Assembly: GCA_015680685.1 (NCBI GenBank)
Contig: MNCI01014774.1
Span: 1,229,863-1,293,862 of the forward strand
Reading direction: 5' to 3'
Source: Gnetum montanum
Lineage: Eukaryota; Streptophyta; Gnetopsida; Gnetales; Gnetaceae
DNA: 64,000 nucleotides
This document shows, piece after piece, positions 1 to 9,103 of the stretch. The notes beneath the pieces are model-generated. The model searched no databases and was not told the DNA's origin. It saw only the letters and a program-made list of their open reading frames with translations. Numbering within the stretch: the stretch's first letter is position 1; the number at the start of each line of letters is the position of its first letter. Position numbers and translations under genes: made by a program.

Positions 1-761
1 GACTACTTAGTTTGAGGCTACGCAAGGGTAACAAGGGCATGTGCCTACTTTGGGAAGGACCCACTTGCATGCCTTTTGGTTGAGTTAGTTAAGTTTTTTA
101 TCCTTGGACATTCTCACAATCTAATTCTTTTATGTGTCTCATCAATAACATTCAATTGTGTACATCTTTACAATTTTTTTCAATGAAATCCTCTTTTTCT
201 TATTATTGTGAATTCTTTGACCATCTTTAAGTATTTCCTCGCATTTGAACTTTTGAGAATTTAATAATCAACTGCTTATCCATTTCACCCTAGTTTTAAC
301 CTTCTCGCTAACACTATTAAAGAAATCAATCCACCATAATCACAACCTAGTCAAGTGTAACTACTAATGAGACAAAGTACCTAAAAGCTATACATTACAC
401 ATTGCACACTAATCCATGATTTTGTTATGATTATAGTGGAAAGTGTGGATTGGAAGTAGGATTATCAACACCAAGAAAGAAGTAGTAGCATCGTGCAACA
501 AGGACCCTTCATGATCATTGAATCTTCTCCCTTCCTTTTCAACTGCCAAAGGAGTTGGATGTTAATTTTTGCTAGAGTGTTCAATTCTATTTTCATGAAC
601 ATCCAATTTTGTAAAAGATTGTACATCCATGCACTCAAGCACTTAGAATCTGTTTGTTCCATCTAAGTCAGTTTGCATGTCAGTTAATAATTCCATACCT
701 TCCTAATATTTTATAAAGGACTTGTTCCTCCTTTTATTCACTCAAGGATCAGTTTTCATTC

Positions 762-774
762 AGTTGTGGGGGTA
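762..774 (+). promoter_or_regulatory. Polypurine tract of element G
   Basis: AGTTGTGGGGGTA lies directly against the first base of the LTR (TGATGA at 775). A purine-rich tract here is the usual primer for plus-strand DNA synthesis in LTR retrotransposons. It matches the variant carried by element C. Confidence 0.8.
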
Positions 775-1637
775 TGATGAACCATATTTTGTTTGGGTCC
801 AATATCGAATATTTGATATCGAGGCCCAAGAAGTGATGTTGGATACCCAATATTGCGAGATGTGTGCTAGCCTATAAATATAGTGCTTAGACACATAGTT
901 TGGGCATAAATTTTTGTCATAACATAACAAATATCTTGCAATTTCTTTTCTCTAGAATTAGAATATTTTCCAAAGTGCCCACAACAAAAGTCATTGAGTG
1001 TGCAGATCTTTATTCGAGCACTATTATACTTTATTCGAGCACTATTATACTATGTGGTAATAAAGACAAGCTTTCTGATCAAACCTTGTAGCACCTTGGC
1101 TAGCTTAAATATTTTATTTATGCATTTAATGTTTTGTGCAATTTCATTTAATACTACCAAGTAATTAAGCTAAGGTAAGCTAGCTAGATTAAATAGCAGT
1201 TAATTAAGCACATAAGTACGACTGCTTCGAGCATGCGCATGATGCTTTGTAATCCTAGCAACGCTTAACATTTGGTAACCCAACAGCATGATACATGTTC
1301 AAGATGTGCATAAAAAGTGGGATAAGATACTTAGGTTAGGATAGTTAGTTATTAATTAGCAATTAGACAAGTTAAACTAGTTCATAAATTAAGTTTCAAC
1401 TTATTGTTAATTGTAGATGAATAAAATATAAAATAATAAAAGTAATGTGCCTCAATTACACTTAACCTTATAACTAAGCTCCACAAGTGTATTTTGAAAG
1501 ATAACAATTGTCACAATTAGATTTCATGGCTTGGAGCCAATGTACATGGGAATTTCAGGTCTACAGAGTTCGACTAGATCACGCATGAATGCTTGTGATT
1601 TGTATGGTTGGACATAGGGTTACCTTGCTGCTCATCA
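775..1637 (+). repeat. 3' LTR of element G (863 bp)
   Basis: The LTR begins TGATGA after the polypurine tract and ends CTCATCA at 1637, giving TG...CA ends. Its reverse complement aligns with the LTRs at 19132 and 30039. It includes the ordered blocks seen in all family LTRs: a TATA box (TATAAATA, 873-880), short GATATCGA-type repeats next to the polypurine tract, an ACTTGGTAATCCC-like stretch and the terminal TACCTTGCTGCTCATCA. A perfect 21-bp direct duplication lies at 1009-1029 and 1030-1050. Confidence 0.88.
873..880 (+). promoter_or_regulatory. TATA box in the element G LTR
   Basis: TATAAATA sits about 100 bp into the LTR. An equivalent TATA box is found at the matching place in the other LTRs of this family, which supports it as the core promoter. 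Confidence 0.6.
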
Positions 1638-1811
1638 TGTTCTATCCATTGAGATTACTCTAATTATGTCAAATCCTATTTCTAGAGAAAATATCTTTAA
1701 ATTAGATCATTACATGCTAAGGTTTTTCCCTTTTTAGCCTACCCAAAAAGCACCTTAAAGAGGTTATTCTAGAATATGCATTTGCTTTCAAAAAAACTTA
1801 GGAAGCTCCAC
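1638..1811 (-). pseudogene. LINE ORF1-like frame, downstream segment (split by element D)
   Basis: This is the continuation of the decayed frame at 39690-40145, separated from it by element D. Removing D and one copy of its 5-bp duplication joins the two pieces in the same reading frame. The minus-strand translation has V-E-L-P-K-F-F, then G-A-F-W-V-G and K-G-K, with about six stops. The order of a short hydrophobic helix, then A-x-x-V-G and a basic patch, is reminiscent of the RNA-binding C-terminal half of L1-type ORF1 proteins. That family assignment rests on pattern alone and is tentative. The frame is cut at 1638 by the element G insertion. Confidence 0.45.
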
Positions 1812-2043
1812 TGATGAGCATCAAGTAGTTCCTTCGCCCAACCATATGAATCACAAGCGTGCAATAGCAATTCGATTGAATTTCATGGACTTAGCACCCT
1901 AGTGTACCTATAGACAAAGATAGTGATGAGGGGAAATATGGTCATTATCTTTTTAGCTCTCACTTATGTAGGCTCATGTGTATGGTTAAGTGTGAGGCAA
2001 GGCATATGAAATTCATTTATATTTTTATATTTTTAATCCTAAG
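1812..2043 (-). repeat. Element D 3' LTR, piece 1 of 3
   Basis: It starts TGATGAGCATCAAG and aligns closely with 38786-39010, the start of the right LTR of D. It is interrupted after CTAAG by element A, which duplicated that 5-bp target. Confidence 0.9.
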
Positions 2044-2820
2044 TGATGAGTGGCGAGGTACCCCTACACTTAACCATACGAATACGAGCGTTACACATGC
2101 GATTCAGTCGAACTCCGTAGACTAAGTGCCTACATGCCTTATGGAACACCTAAGGTTAATCAATTGTTGTCCTCCCAAGCTTACTTGTATCTGTCACAGT
2201 TGTATGGTTAAGTAAGCTTGAGGCATGTGATTTTTATATCTTTTATGTTTTTATTGCCTATGCTAAGAGAGGAAAGGGTGGAGAGACTAAGTAACTAACT
2301 TTAACTAACTAAGCCTTAATTACCCTAGCATCAGTATCTGTTCCCACTTGCCGTTTCACACCTTGAACCAATGCAACACTGCTGGGATTACCAAACGCTA
2401 TTCGTTACTGGGATTACCAAGCGTAACGCATGTGCTCGAAGCGGTCGTGTTGAATGCACTTAACTAGGAATTAAGGGTTGAGAGAGGTTTAATTAACTAA
2501 TAAAGCATTTAAACATTAACAATAATTAAATTCCTATTTAGCTTAGTCCATGCACTGCAAGGTTTATCCAAAAGTTCATCTTTATTGCTGTACACAATTG
2601 TGTGCTCAGGTACAAAATTGCTTGAATAAAGATTCGTTCACTTTGGAGCTCCTACTGTGGGCACATGGAAATTATTCTAACTCTGGAATGGAAAAATGAC
2701 AAGATTTTGGCTAAGGTCTAGATCTAGATGGAGAAACAAGGGAGAGTCGCCTCTTATTTATAGAACTGGTGATGGATTGTGATATCGCGTACATGGCCCA
2801 TGTGATATTGCGTCTCATCA
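2044..2820 (-). repeat. Element A 3' LTR (777 bp)
   Basis: It begins TGATGAGTGGCGAGG and ends CTCATCA. It is collinear with 11088-11875 over its whole length. A TATA box (TATAAATA, minus strand) is at 2755-2762. The U3 start next to the polypurine tract has short GATATCGCG-type repeats. Confidence 0.93.
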
Positions 2821-2833
2821 TACCCCCATGACT
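2821..2833 (-). promoter_or_regulatory. Polypurine tract of element A (motif copy 1)
   Basis: On the minus strand this reads AGTCATGGGGGTA and abuts the U3 end of the 3' LTR. It is the expected plus-strand priming site. The core is repeated exactly at 3373-3383, 4714-4724 and 8867-8877 within the same element. Confidence 0.85.
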
Positions 2834-4690
2834 GAATAAAAACTCGTCCTTGAGTTCCTTACAAAATATTGGGAAGGTATGGGATTATTGACTTGAATGG
2901 AACTAATGGTGAATGGGATGACATGTGAACAAATCATCATTACAGAACATGAAAAAATTGGTGTTCACAACAATAAGAGTGAACACTTTACATTTGACAT
3001 CAGGCCTTATTTGACAACTGAGAGAGAAGTGAGAAGAGAGAAGAAGTTTGCTACTACCAATGCCAAGATTGCACCTTTCGTTGTCCATCCATAAGCGCGC
3101 CATCGATCTTGCTCCTTGCATAGCTACTTCCACACTAATCCATTCCAAGTATTCCCTCCAAGTCTGATTCGTTGTTGTATGATTGCCATTTACACACACA
3201 ACACAGTCTTATATTAGTAAGGGTAAATGAATCATAATACAATTGATACCTTGTTTCGGTGAAAGGTCCATTGGCTGAGTTGTGGCATGGCTGATGTAGA
3301 TTCTAGAGATATACTAATGGTGACTACCCAAGGTGTAGGGGTTAGGAAAAAATTGAAAAAATTGAACCAGGACCCCCATGACTAATTGCGAACCTCTAGT
3401 AGTGAGAAAATGGAAAAAGAGAAGGAATAAGAAGGATGAGGAAAAAGAGACAACTGTAACGTTGATGAAATGGATGTCAAGATGGAAATGAACAAAATAG
3501 AGTTGATTGCAAAATGTTAAGGGAAAGAATTTAATTGGTGCACCAAATAGGAATGCCAGTGGGTCCTCCCCAAAGCAGGCTCATGCCCTTAATGTCCTGA
3601 CAAACCCACATTCGAAGAGTCCGCAGGCTCTAGGAATGTCATTTGGAACAAGAGTTAAATTCTTAACCACAAGAATTTACCAAAAAGAGAACAATGTATC
3701 CACCAAGATATGGATTACTGATACAACTAGCAATGAGGTGATAAATGGAAAGAGAAGGATGGAGAGGAGAGAATGGAATGGAATCTCAAGAACAAGGTGG
3801 TATACAACCCCTTGTGTATTTAATGATTAATTGTGACTTAGTAGATCCCATTCCAAGTCCGGCCTCAAGCAAAACACATCCAGTGACTTTGCATTAATGC
3901 ATTCAACCAATCCATCCACTTGAAGTAACAAAAATGCCTTCACCCAAGAGCCACCACCATTTCGACGAAATGAAGGAGGAGAGAATGGGAAGCAAGAAGG
4001 GTCTTACTTAGAGGGAACATGTTTATTTTAGTTCGATAACAAATGCTTTTAGCCCAAATGATTATTTTTTCTAAGGGGTGTGCTTTGAATTCTCACTATT
4101 TTTTTTTGTGTTTTTGCGTGAGAACCACACCATGCAAAGACTTTTTATTTTTATTTACAAAGCTTCTCAATAATATGGCAATCGTTGGAATGGTAAGAAA
4201 ACTTAAGAAGAAAATATCCAAGCACCCAAGAGAATGGCCAACGCAAATGCATCAAATCCCCTTGAAGCCACACCCTTTTCAATCCTTGAGTCCTTTTTTA
4301 GTTTGAGAAATGCTCAATCACTGATTCGTTGATAGTTCTTATTATTGAGAAAGATGACTGTATAGTTCCAAGCCAAGAGAAACCATAGAATTTTATGGAT
4401 GCGTGGGTGATGTGAACTCATTGCCTGTTTTATCAAAAGAACCATACCTTAGTACAACATTGTGACTTAAATGTAAAAATCAAACATTAACAATCAATAG
4501 AAAACAGTTCATACCATCATTAAGAGCACTTATTGGGTGACAAACTTAACAAAATGGATAAGACCCACACATACACACAAATAAAAGAAAAAGTATGAAT
4601 GATGTTGTAAAACAAAAATAAGAAAGGTTAAAGAAATTTGTAAAACAAAAATGTGTAAAACAAAAACTTAAAAAGAACTGAGGGCCTCAA
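2834..4690. other. Element A noncoding 3' region and conserved spacer
   Basis: No convincing frame lies between the integrase end and the polypurine tract; the frames at 2897-3199, 3507-3830 and 4043-4306 have no family resemblance. The part from about 3373 to 4714 is conserved with 18834-19131 plus 30920-32364, with 23333-24995, 52041-53637 and 59518-60606. Landmarks are GTGGGTCCTCCCCAAAG near 3550 and AAGGGGTGTGCTTTGAATTC near 4073. The A-rich end near 4600-4680 has repeats of the type GTAAAACAAAAA. A noncoding RNA-level role (packaging, splicing or 3' processing) is possible but not shown. The part from 2834 to 3372 occupies the slot that holds the third ORF in D, E and F. Confidence 0.7.
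3373..3383 (-). promoter_or_regulatory. Internal PPT-like motif, copy 2 (element A)
   Basis: AGTCATGGGGG on the minus strand in noncoding sequence, at the 3' border of the conserved spacer. Exact 11-base match to the tract at 2822-2832. Confidence 0.5.
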
Positions 4691-4694
4691 ATGA

Positions 4695-5990
4695 TTAGCA
4701 TAGGTGGCCATCTCCCCCATGACTGAATTGAAAGGGAGAGATCCAAAATAAGGAGCGAGGTTGTCTGCTATTAGAGGTGTAATTTTCACTGGTTGTTCTT
4801 AGTTCATGGAAGGGTTTTGTTTGTTGCACATTGACCAGTAACTTCTTATCAGGGCTTTCAGGCTTGTATATTGTCATGGCTCCTGATGGGAAGGTTGTAT
4901 GAATAATGTAAGGTCCTTCCCACAATGTTTGAAATTTCATGCATTGTGGTACATGTGTGAGGTTCCAATAAGGGACCTTATCCCCTAGTTGGTACTTAAT
5001 CTTTCGAATTCTTAAGTCATGATGTTGCTTGTTATGTGCCTCGTGTAACTTGTTTGATGACAGGGCAACTAATCGATTCTCGTCTAGCACGTTTAGAGTT
5101 GCCAATCTTTGTTTTTGTGCTAGATCAAGGTCAAGGTGGAGGTCACATGCCATGGACAGTGTATGAGGCTCGATTTGAATTGGAAGCTTTGGAAGTTTTC
5201 CATACACTAACTCATAGGGAGAGTAGCCTGTAGGGAGTTTCGAAGTGGAGTGGTATGCCCAAAGAGCATCGTTCAGTTTAGTGCTCCAATCTCACCTATA
5301 TTTGCTAATTATCCTTGTTAATATTCTAGTAATCTCCCGATTAGTGACCTCAACTTGGCCATTAGCTAGGGGATAATAAGGTGTAGTCAATTTATGTTCA
5401 ACCCCTAAGTGTTGCATCAATTTTTGAAAGGTTGCGCCCGTGAAATGTGTTCTGTTATCCAAGATAAGTGCACGGGGCATACCAAACCTGTTTACGACTT
5501 GTTGTTGTACAAATCGTGCAACTGTAGATGATGTGCATTCTGTTACAGTAGTTGCTTCAGCCCATTTTGTTAAATAGTCAATAGCAACGATGATATAAGA
5601 TTTTCCATTGGACATTGGTGTAATGGGCCCCACAAAGTCTATTCCCCAAATGTCGAAGGGTTCCAAAGGTTGAATCCATTGTTGTGGACCCTCCATTTTG
5701 GTAGTCATTCCACCATCACATTGACAGTGCTCACAAAATTGGACAAAATGGTGGACATCCCGAAATAGTGTTGGCCAGTAATATCCTACAAGTAGGATTT
5801 TGATGGTTTTTCATCTCCCTGCATAATGACCCCCACAAGGGTCCTCATGAACATCCTGAAGAACTCTTAGTTAGTCCACATCGGGTACACACCATCGAAC
5901 CAAGCTGTTAAGATAGACTTTGTAAAGTTGTCCTCTGATCTCCATGAAGTACTTGGTTTTGTGAAGAAACTGTTGCTTCTTCCTAAAGTC
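4695..5990 (-). pseudogene. Integrase, element A (degenerate pol C-terminal part)
   Basis: Minus-strand frames at 5292-5708 and 4695-5207, in the same phase, encode the catalytic core and C-terminal domain. The core has G-I-D-F-V-G-P-I with the first acidic residue, L-I-L-D-N-R-T-H-F with the second, and an E in V-E-V-T-N-R-E-I for the third. Upstream near 5730 the frame has C-E-H-C-Q, part of the N-terminal zinc-binding HHCC domain. The C-terminal part has W-E-G-P-Y, the GPY/F-type module of Ty3/gypsy integrases; no chromodomain is seen. Integrase inserts the cDNA into chromosomes. It is split by stops near 5290, 5710 and 5820. The frame ends with S-H-G-G-D-G-H-L-C, whose bases contain a copy of the polypurine core. 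Confidence 0.88.
4714..4724 (-). promoter_or_regulatory. Internal PPT-like motif, copy 3 (element A)
   Basis: AGTCATGGGGG on the minus strand, identical to the polypurine tract core at the LTR. Here it overlaps the last codons of the integrase frame, read as S-H-G-G. Function unproven; a second plus-strand priming site is the simplest idea. Confidence 0.5.
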
Positions 5991-7376
5991 CAACCCCTAT
6001 GGTGTTTGTTGGGAAAGGAGATAGGTGAGAATGCTACTATACCAATTTGTGCCCATGGGTTGGTTATTCACTACACCTACAAAGAGGGTTTCGTCAAGAA
6101 AATGATCAGATATGACATATTTGTCCTCTTTGCTATCCCAGCATAGCTGAGATAAGTGATTTGCAACTACGTTCTTAGTGCCCTTTCGATCTACTATCGT
6201 TAGGTCAAACTCCTGAAGGATTACCAACCAACGTATAATACGAGGGCTAACCGTTGGCTTGTTCATGAGGAACCTCATTGCACTATGATTTGTATGAATG
6301 TACACTTTGTAGCCTAACACATAGTGCCTAAATTTGTCTAGTGCAAATACTACAACCATTAATTCCTTTTCTATAGTTGTGTAGTTGAGTTGTGCACTGG
6401 TGATACTCTTACTCACAAAGTGTATGTAATAAGGGCATTTTTGTTCATCTAATTGTGTTAGTACAGCTCCTAATGCATAATTAGATGCGTCAGTCATTAT
6501 ATGGAATGGTCTGGACTAGTCAGGGGATTGTAGAATGGGAGTTTCCACAAGCCTTTCTTTTAGGATTTGGAATGCTCGTTCACATTCCCTGGTCCATTCG
6601 AATGGTGCATCCTTCTTCGTTAATTCTACCAATGGTTTGGCAATCTTGGAGAAGTTCTCAATGAATCTCCTATAGTAGCCAGTGTGTCCAAGGAATGACC
6701 GAATGTCTTTGATAGTTTCTGGTTGTTGGGTGATTCCTTGGATGACTTTAACCTTTTCTGGGTCTACCTCTATTCCTAACTGTGAAATCTTATGCCCCAA
6801 TACTACGCCCTCTTGGACCATCAAATGGCTTTTCTGCTAGTTGAGCTTTAGGTTGATTTCTACACATCGTTTTAACACTTGCTCTAATCGGTCTAGGGGT
6901 TGATCAAATCTTGTCCCATAAGTGGAGAAGTCTTCCATAAAGACTTCCACTCCGTTCCCTATTTGTTGCTGAAATATGCTCAAAACTAAATGTTGAAACG
7001 TGGCAGGAGCATTACACAAGCCAAATGGCATTTGTTTATATGGAAACGTTCCCCAAGGACTTGTGAACATTGTTTTGGCTTAATCTTCTGGTGCTATTCG
7101 TATTTGATTATATCCACTATACCCATCCAGAAAACTATAATAGCGATGCCCCGCTATAGTGTCCAAGACTTGGTCAACGAATGGCAACGGGAAATGATCC
7201 TTGAATGTTGCCATGTTTAGCAGCCTAAAGTCTATACACACCCTCCATTTGCCTTCCTTCTTAGGCATGATTACTAGAGGACTAACCCATTCACTATCAG
7301 CGATGGGATATATGAACCCAGCCTTGAGGAGCTGTTCTATCTCTTCTTTTACTATTTGTCTCAATTTCAGGTTCAA
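5991..7376 (-). pseudogene. Reverse transcriptase and RNase H, element A
   Basis: Minus-strand frames 7080-7376, 6837-7070, 6516-6824 and 5997-6497 share one phase and form an RT-RNase H segment interrupted by single stops. RT landmarks are W-R-V-C-I-D-F-R-L-L-N, Y-Y-S-F-L-D-G-Y-S-G-Y-N-Q-I, which is typical of Athila/Tat-type elements, and M-P-F-G-L-C-N-A-P-A-T-F-Q. The catalytic box reads F-M-E-D-F, where the family has F-M-D-D-F, so a metal-binding Asp is lost. RNase H has M-T-D-A-S and E-K-E-L, but H-T-N-H replaces H-T-D-H and A-N-H-L-S replaces A-D-H-L-S, removing further acidic residues. The stops near 7080, 6837 and 6516 fit Gln or Trp codons changed by a single transition. Confidence 0.92.
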
Positions 7377-7552
7377 TCACCTTTGTGGTTGTTTTCAAGG
7401 TTTCATGGAGGGGTCCGTGTAAATCCTATGCTGGCATATCTTAGGATCAATTCTGGTTAACTCGGGATATGACCAGGCAAAGGCTTTTGACCATTTATTT
7501 ATCACCTTCAGCAGTCTTTCTTTTTGGTTGGGAACAAGTTTTGCATTGATAA

Positions 7553-8404
7553 TTACCATTTTCCATTTTCAAGAGTCATATAATCCAAACTGGTGGGCAA
7601 TGGTTTTAGATTGAGGGGCTCTTGTTTGAATCTCTCAGGAATTTCCAACTTTTCCCAGTTGATGTTTTCAAGGCTAAGGTTGAGAAGTTGGAAATGGACT
7701 TGCTCAAGTGTGTCTGTGCTTCTAATGTAAGCACTAGTTATTCCCTCAGTTAATTCCATGCATGTTATTGAGTCACTCTCTTGATCAGTGATCAGCCACA
7801 GTGTGTTCTCTTGTCGTGTGGCTACTACATATAGACATCTTTGTATATTAACTTCTTGTGCACATCGATCACATGCAAGCAATGTTAAACTTCGCATAAC
7901 CCATGATTTCTGCACACAATGGCACCCTGTGTCACTGTATGCGATGCATGGAATTTTCTTCTTCTTGATCTTTCCAAAAGGATTTTTCTTGGATATTTCT
8001 AGGGAAAGATCACAGATCCCTAGGCATGCATCTATAGTGCTTAGCCATGCTCTTCCCATTATTATTGGGAAGTCCCCCTTACCGTTGTTTACTTGGATCA
8101 CTAGAAAATCAGTTGGATATGACCAACCACTCACAGTGGTAATAATGTCTTCCACTAGTCCCAAAGGGATAATGATGGACTGGTCAGCCAGCTCTAGTTG
8201 AATATTACTCTTCCTTAGGGAAGGCAGGTTCCAGGCCTTGTACATCTTTTGTGATATTAAGTTGACTCCGGAACTTGAGTCCAGAAGAGCCTTACATGGT
8301 TCATTCCCAGCAACTTGGAGGTAGATTAGAGGACTTCTAGGATCAGAGAATTTCTTGGGAAGGTGGCCCACTTTGATCCAGTCAATGATGGTATGTGTTA
8401 ACAT
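7553..8404 (-). pseudogene. Aspartic protease and protease-RT linker, element A
   Basis: This 283-residue frame holds a retropepsin-like domain (roughly residues 25-150): L-I-Y-L-Q-V, then A-L-L-D-S-S-S-G-V-N-L-I-S at the active site, and I-I-M-G-R-A-W-L-S-T, a flap-distal motif usual in plant gypsy proteases. The active-site triad is D-S-S rather than D-[ST]-G; the same D-S-S occurs in D and E. The remaining residues form the linker to RT, with a Pro/Leu-rich end. The protease would cut Gag-Pol. A frameshift lies between 7376 and 7553, since the RT frame is in a different phase. Confidence 0.85.
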
Positions 8405-8866
8405 AACCGTACGTGTTGAGCTCTATTGTTGGTTTGAAGGGGATGCCGAAAGTTTATTTGGTATGGAGGTGTGTAGATATTCAACCACTTGTGATGGTGA
8501 GGGCTTAGTTGGATTGTTGGTTTTGAGGAAAGGTATTTTCAGCATAAGATTATTAGAACCAACTATAGGTTGAGGATTCAAAGCCCTCATGACATTGGGT
8601 TGTTGCGGTTGAGTGGGGAATACCCCTTGCATTGTTGGAGCAGTTAATAGTGGAGCTAACGGAGTAGGAGTGGCGGCCGAATTCAGAGGATGGTATGCAT
8701 GTGGTGTGTCTCTCCCAGGAGAAGGAGTCTTATAGTACTCTTGAGCTTGGTAGTAACGTTGTGGGGTCATGTGACTAATAAAGTCACTTGGAGGAACCAG
8801 CTGCTGCACGTAATAGCCATATGGATTTGGTTGATGGTAAGGGTATTGTTGCCTAGGTGGTGGCAT

Positions 8867-8877
8867 CCCCCATGACT
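8867..8877 (-). promoter_or_regulatory. Internal PPT-like motif, copy 4 (element A)
   Basis: AGTCATGGGGG on the minus strand, inside the gag-protease linker, where the frame reads Q-S-W-G. This phase differs from that at 4714, so base identity is kept without peptide identity. Confidence 0.5.
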
Positions 8878-9067
8878 GTGGGTATTGCCACTGCTGGTGT
8901 TTCTCGATAGGTTGTGGTGGAGTTCCACTTGGATAATTTGTTAACGGTTGGTGGAACTACCTTGGGTTATCTTGGGGATAAGGTAACCTTCGGGGTGCCT
9001 ACCGTTTGTTAAGTCTTGGGTTGAGTGCATACACCCTAGACTCTTACAGATGTGAGATTATTGGGCA

Positions 9068-9103
9068 ACATCCTTTAGGATGGTCATACTGGCATATTTC
9101 ACA
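9068..9103 (-). other. Zinc-knuckle-like motif in Gag, element A
   Basis: Reads C-E-I-C-Q-Y-D-H-P-K-G-C on the minus strand, immediately after a TGA stop. Spacing is C-x2-C-x3-H-x3-C, one or two residues shorter than the usual C-x2-C-x4-H-x4-C knuckle. Elements D, E and F have the same block with Tyr for the second Cys. Confidence 0.6.

Larger units (their letters stand above)
1..1637 (+). mobile_element. Element G: 3' end of a plus-oriented Athila-like LTR retrotransposon
   Basis: Only the last part of this element lies in the window. Bases 1-761 are its internal noncoding 3' region. Around 30-65 they carry, in reverse orientation, the spacer segment seen in all the minus-strand elements (compare 3550-3600, 59700-59750). 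A polypurine tract and a full LTR follow. Orientation is opposite to elements A, C, D, E and F. No coding domain is visible: the short frames at 465-662 and 900-1091 look like chance. The insertion lies next to decayed LINE ORF1-like sequence; the expected target duplication after the LTR would be TGTTC (1638-1642), but the partner end is outside the window. The LTR resembles those of D and E more than that of A. The assignment is secure; the subfamily is inferred by eye. Confidence 0.82.

Noticed and set aside
2897-3199. Small overlapping frames on both strands beside the polypurine tract of element A
   Set aside because: Not conserved as frames in C at the same place; likely chance.
7788-8201. 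137-codon plus-strand frame
   Set aside because: Antisense shadow of the element A protease, with no domain of its own.
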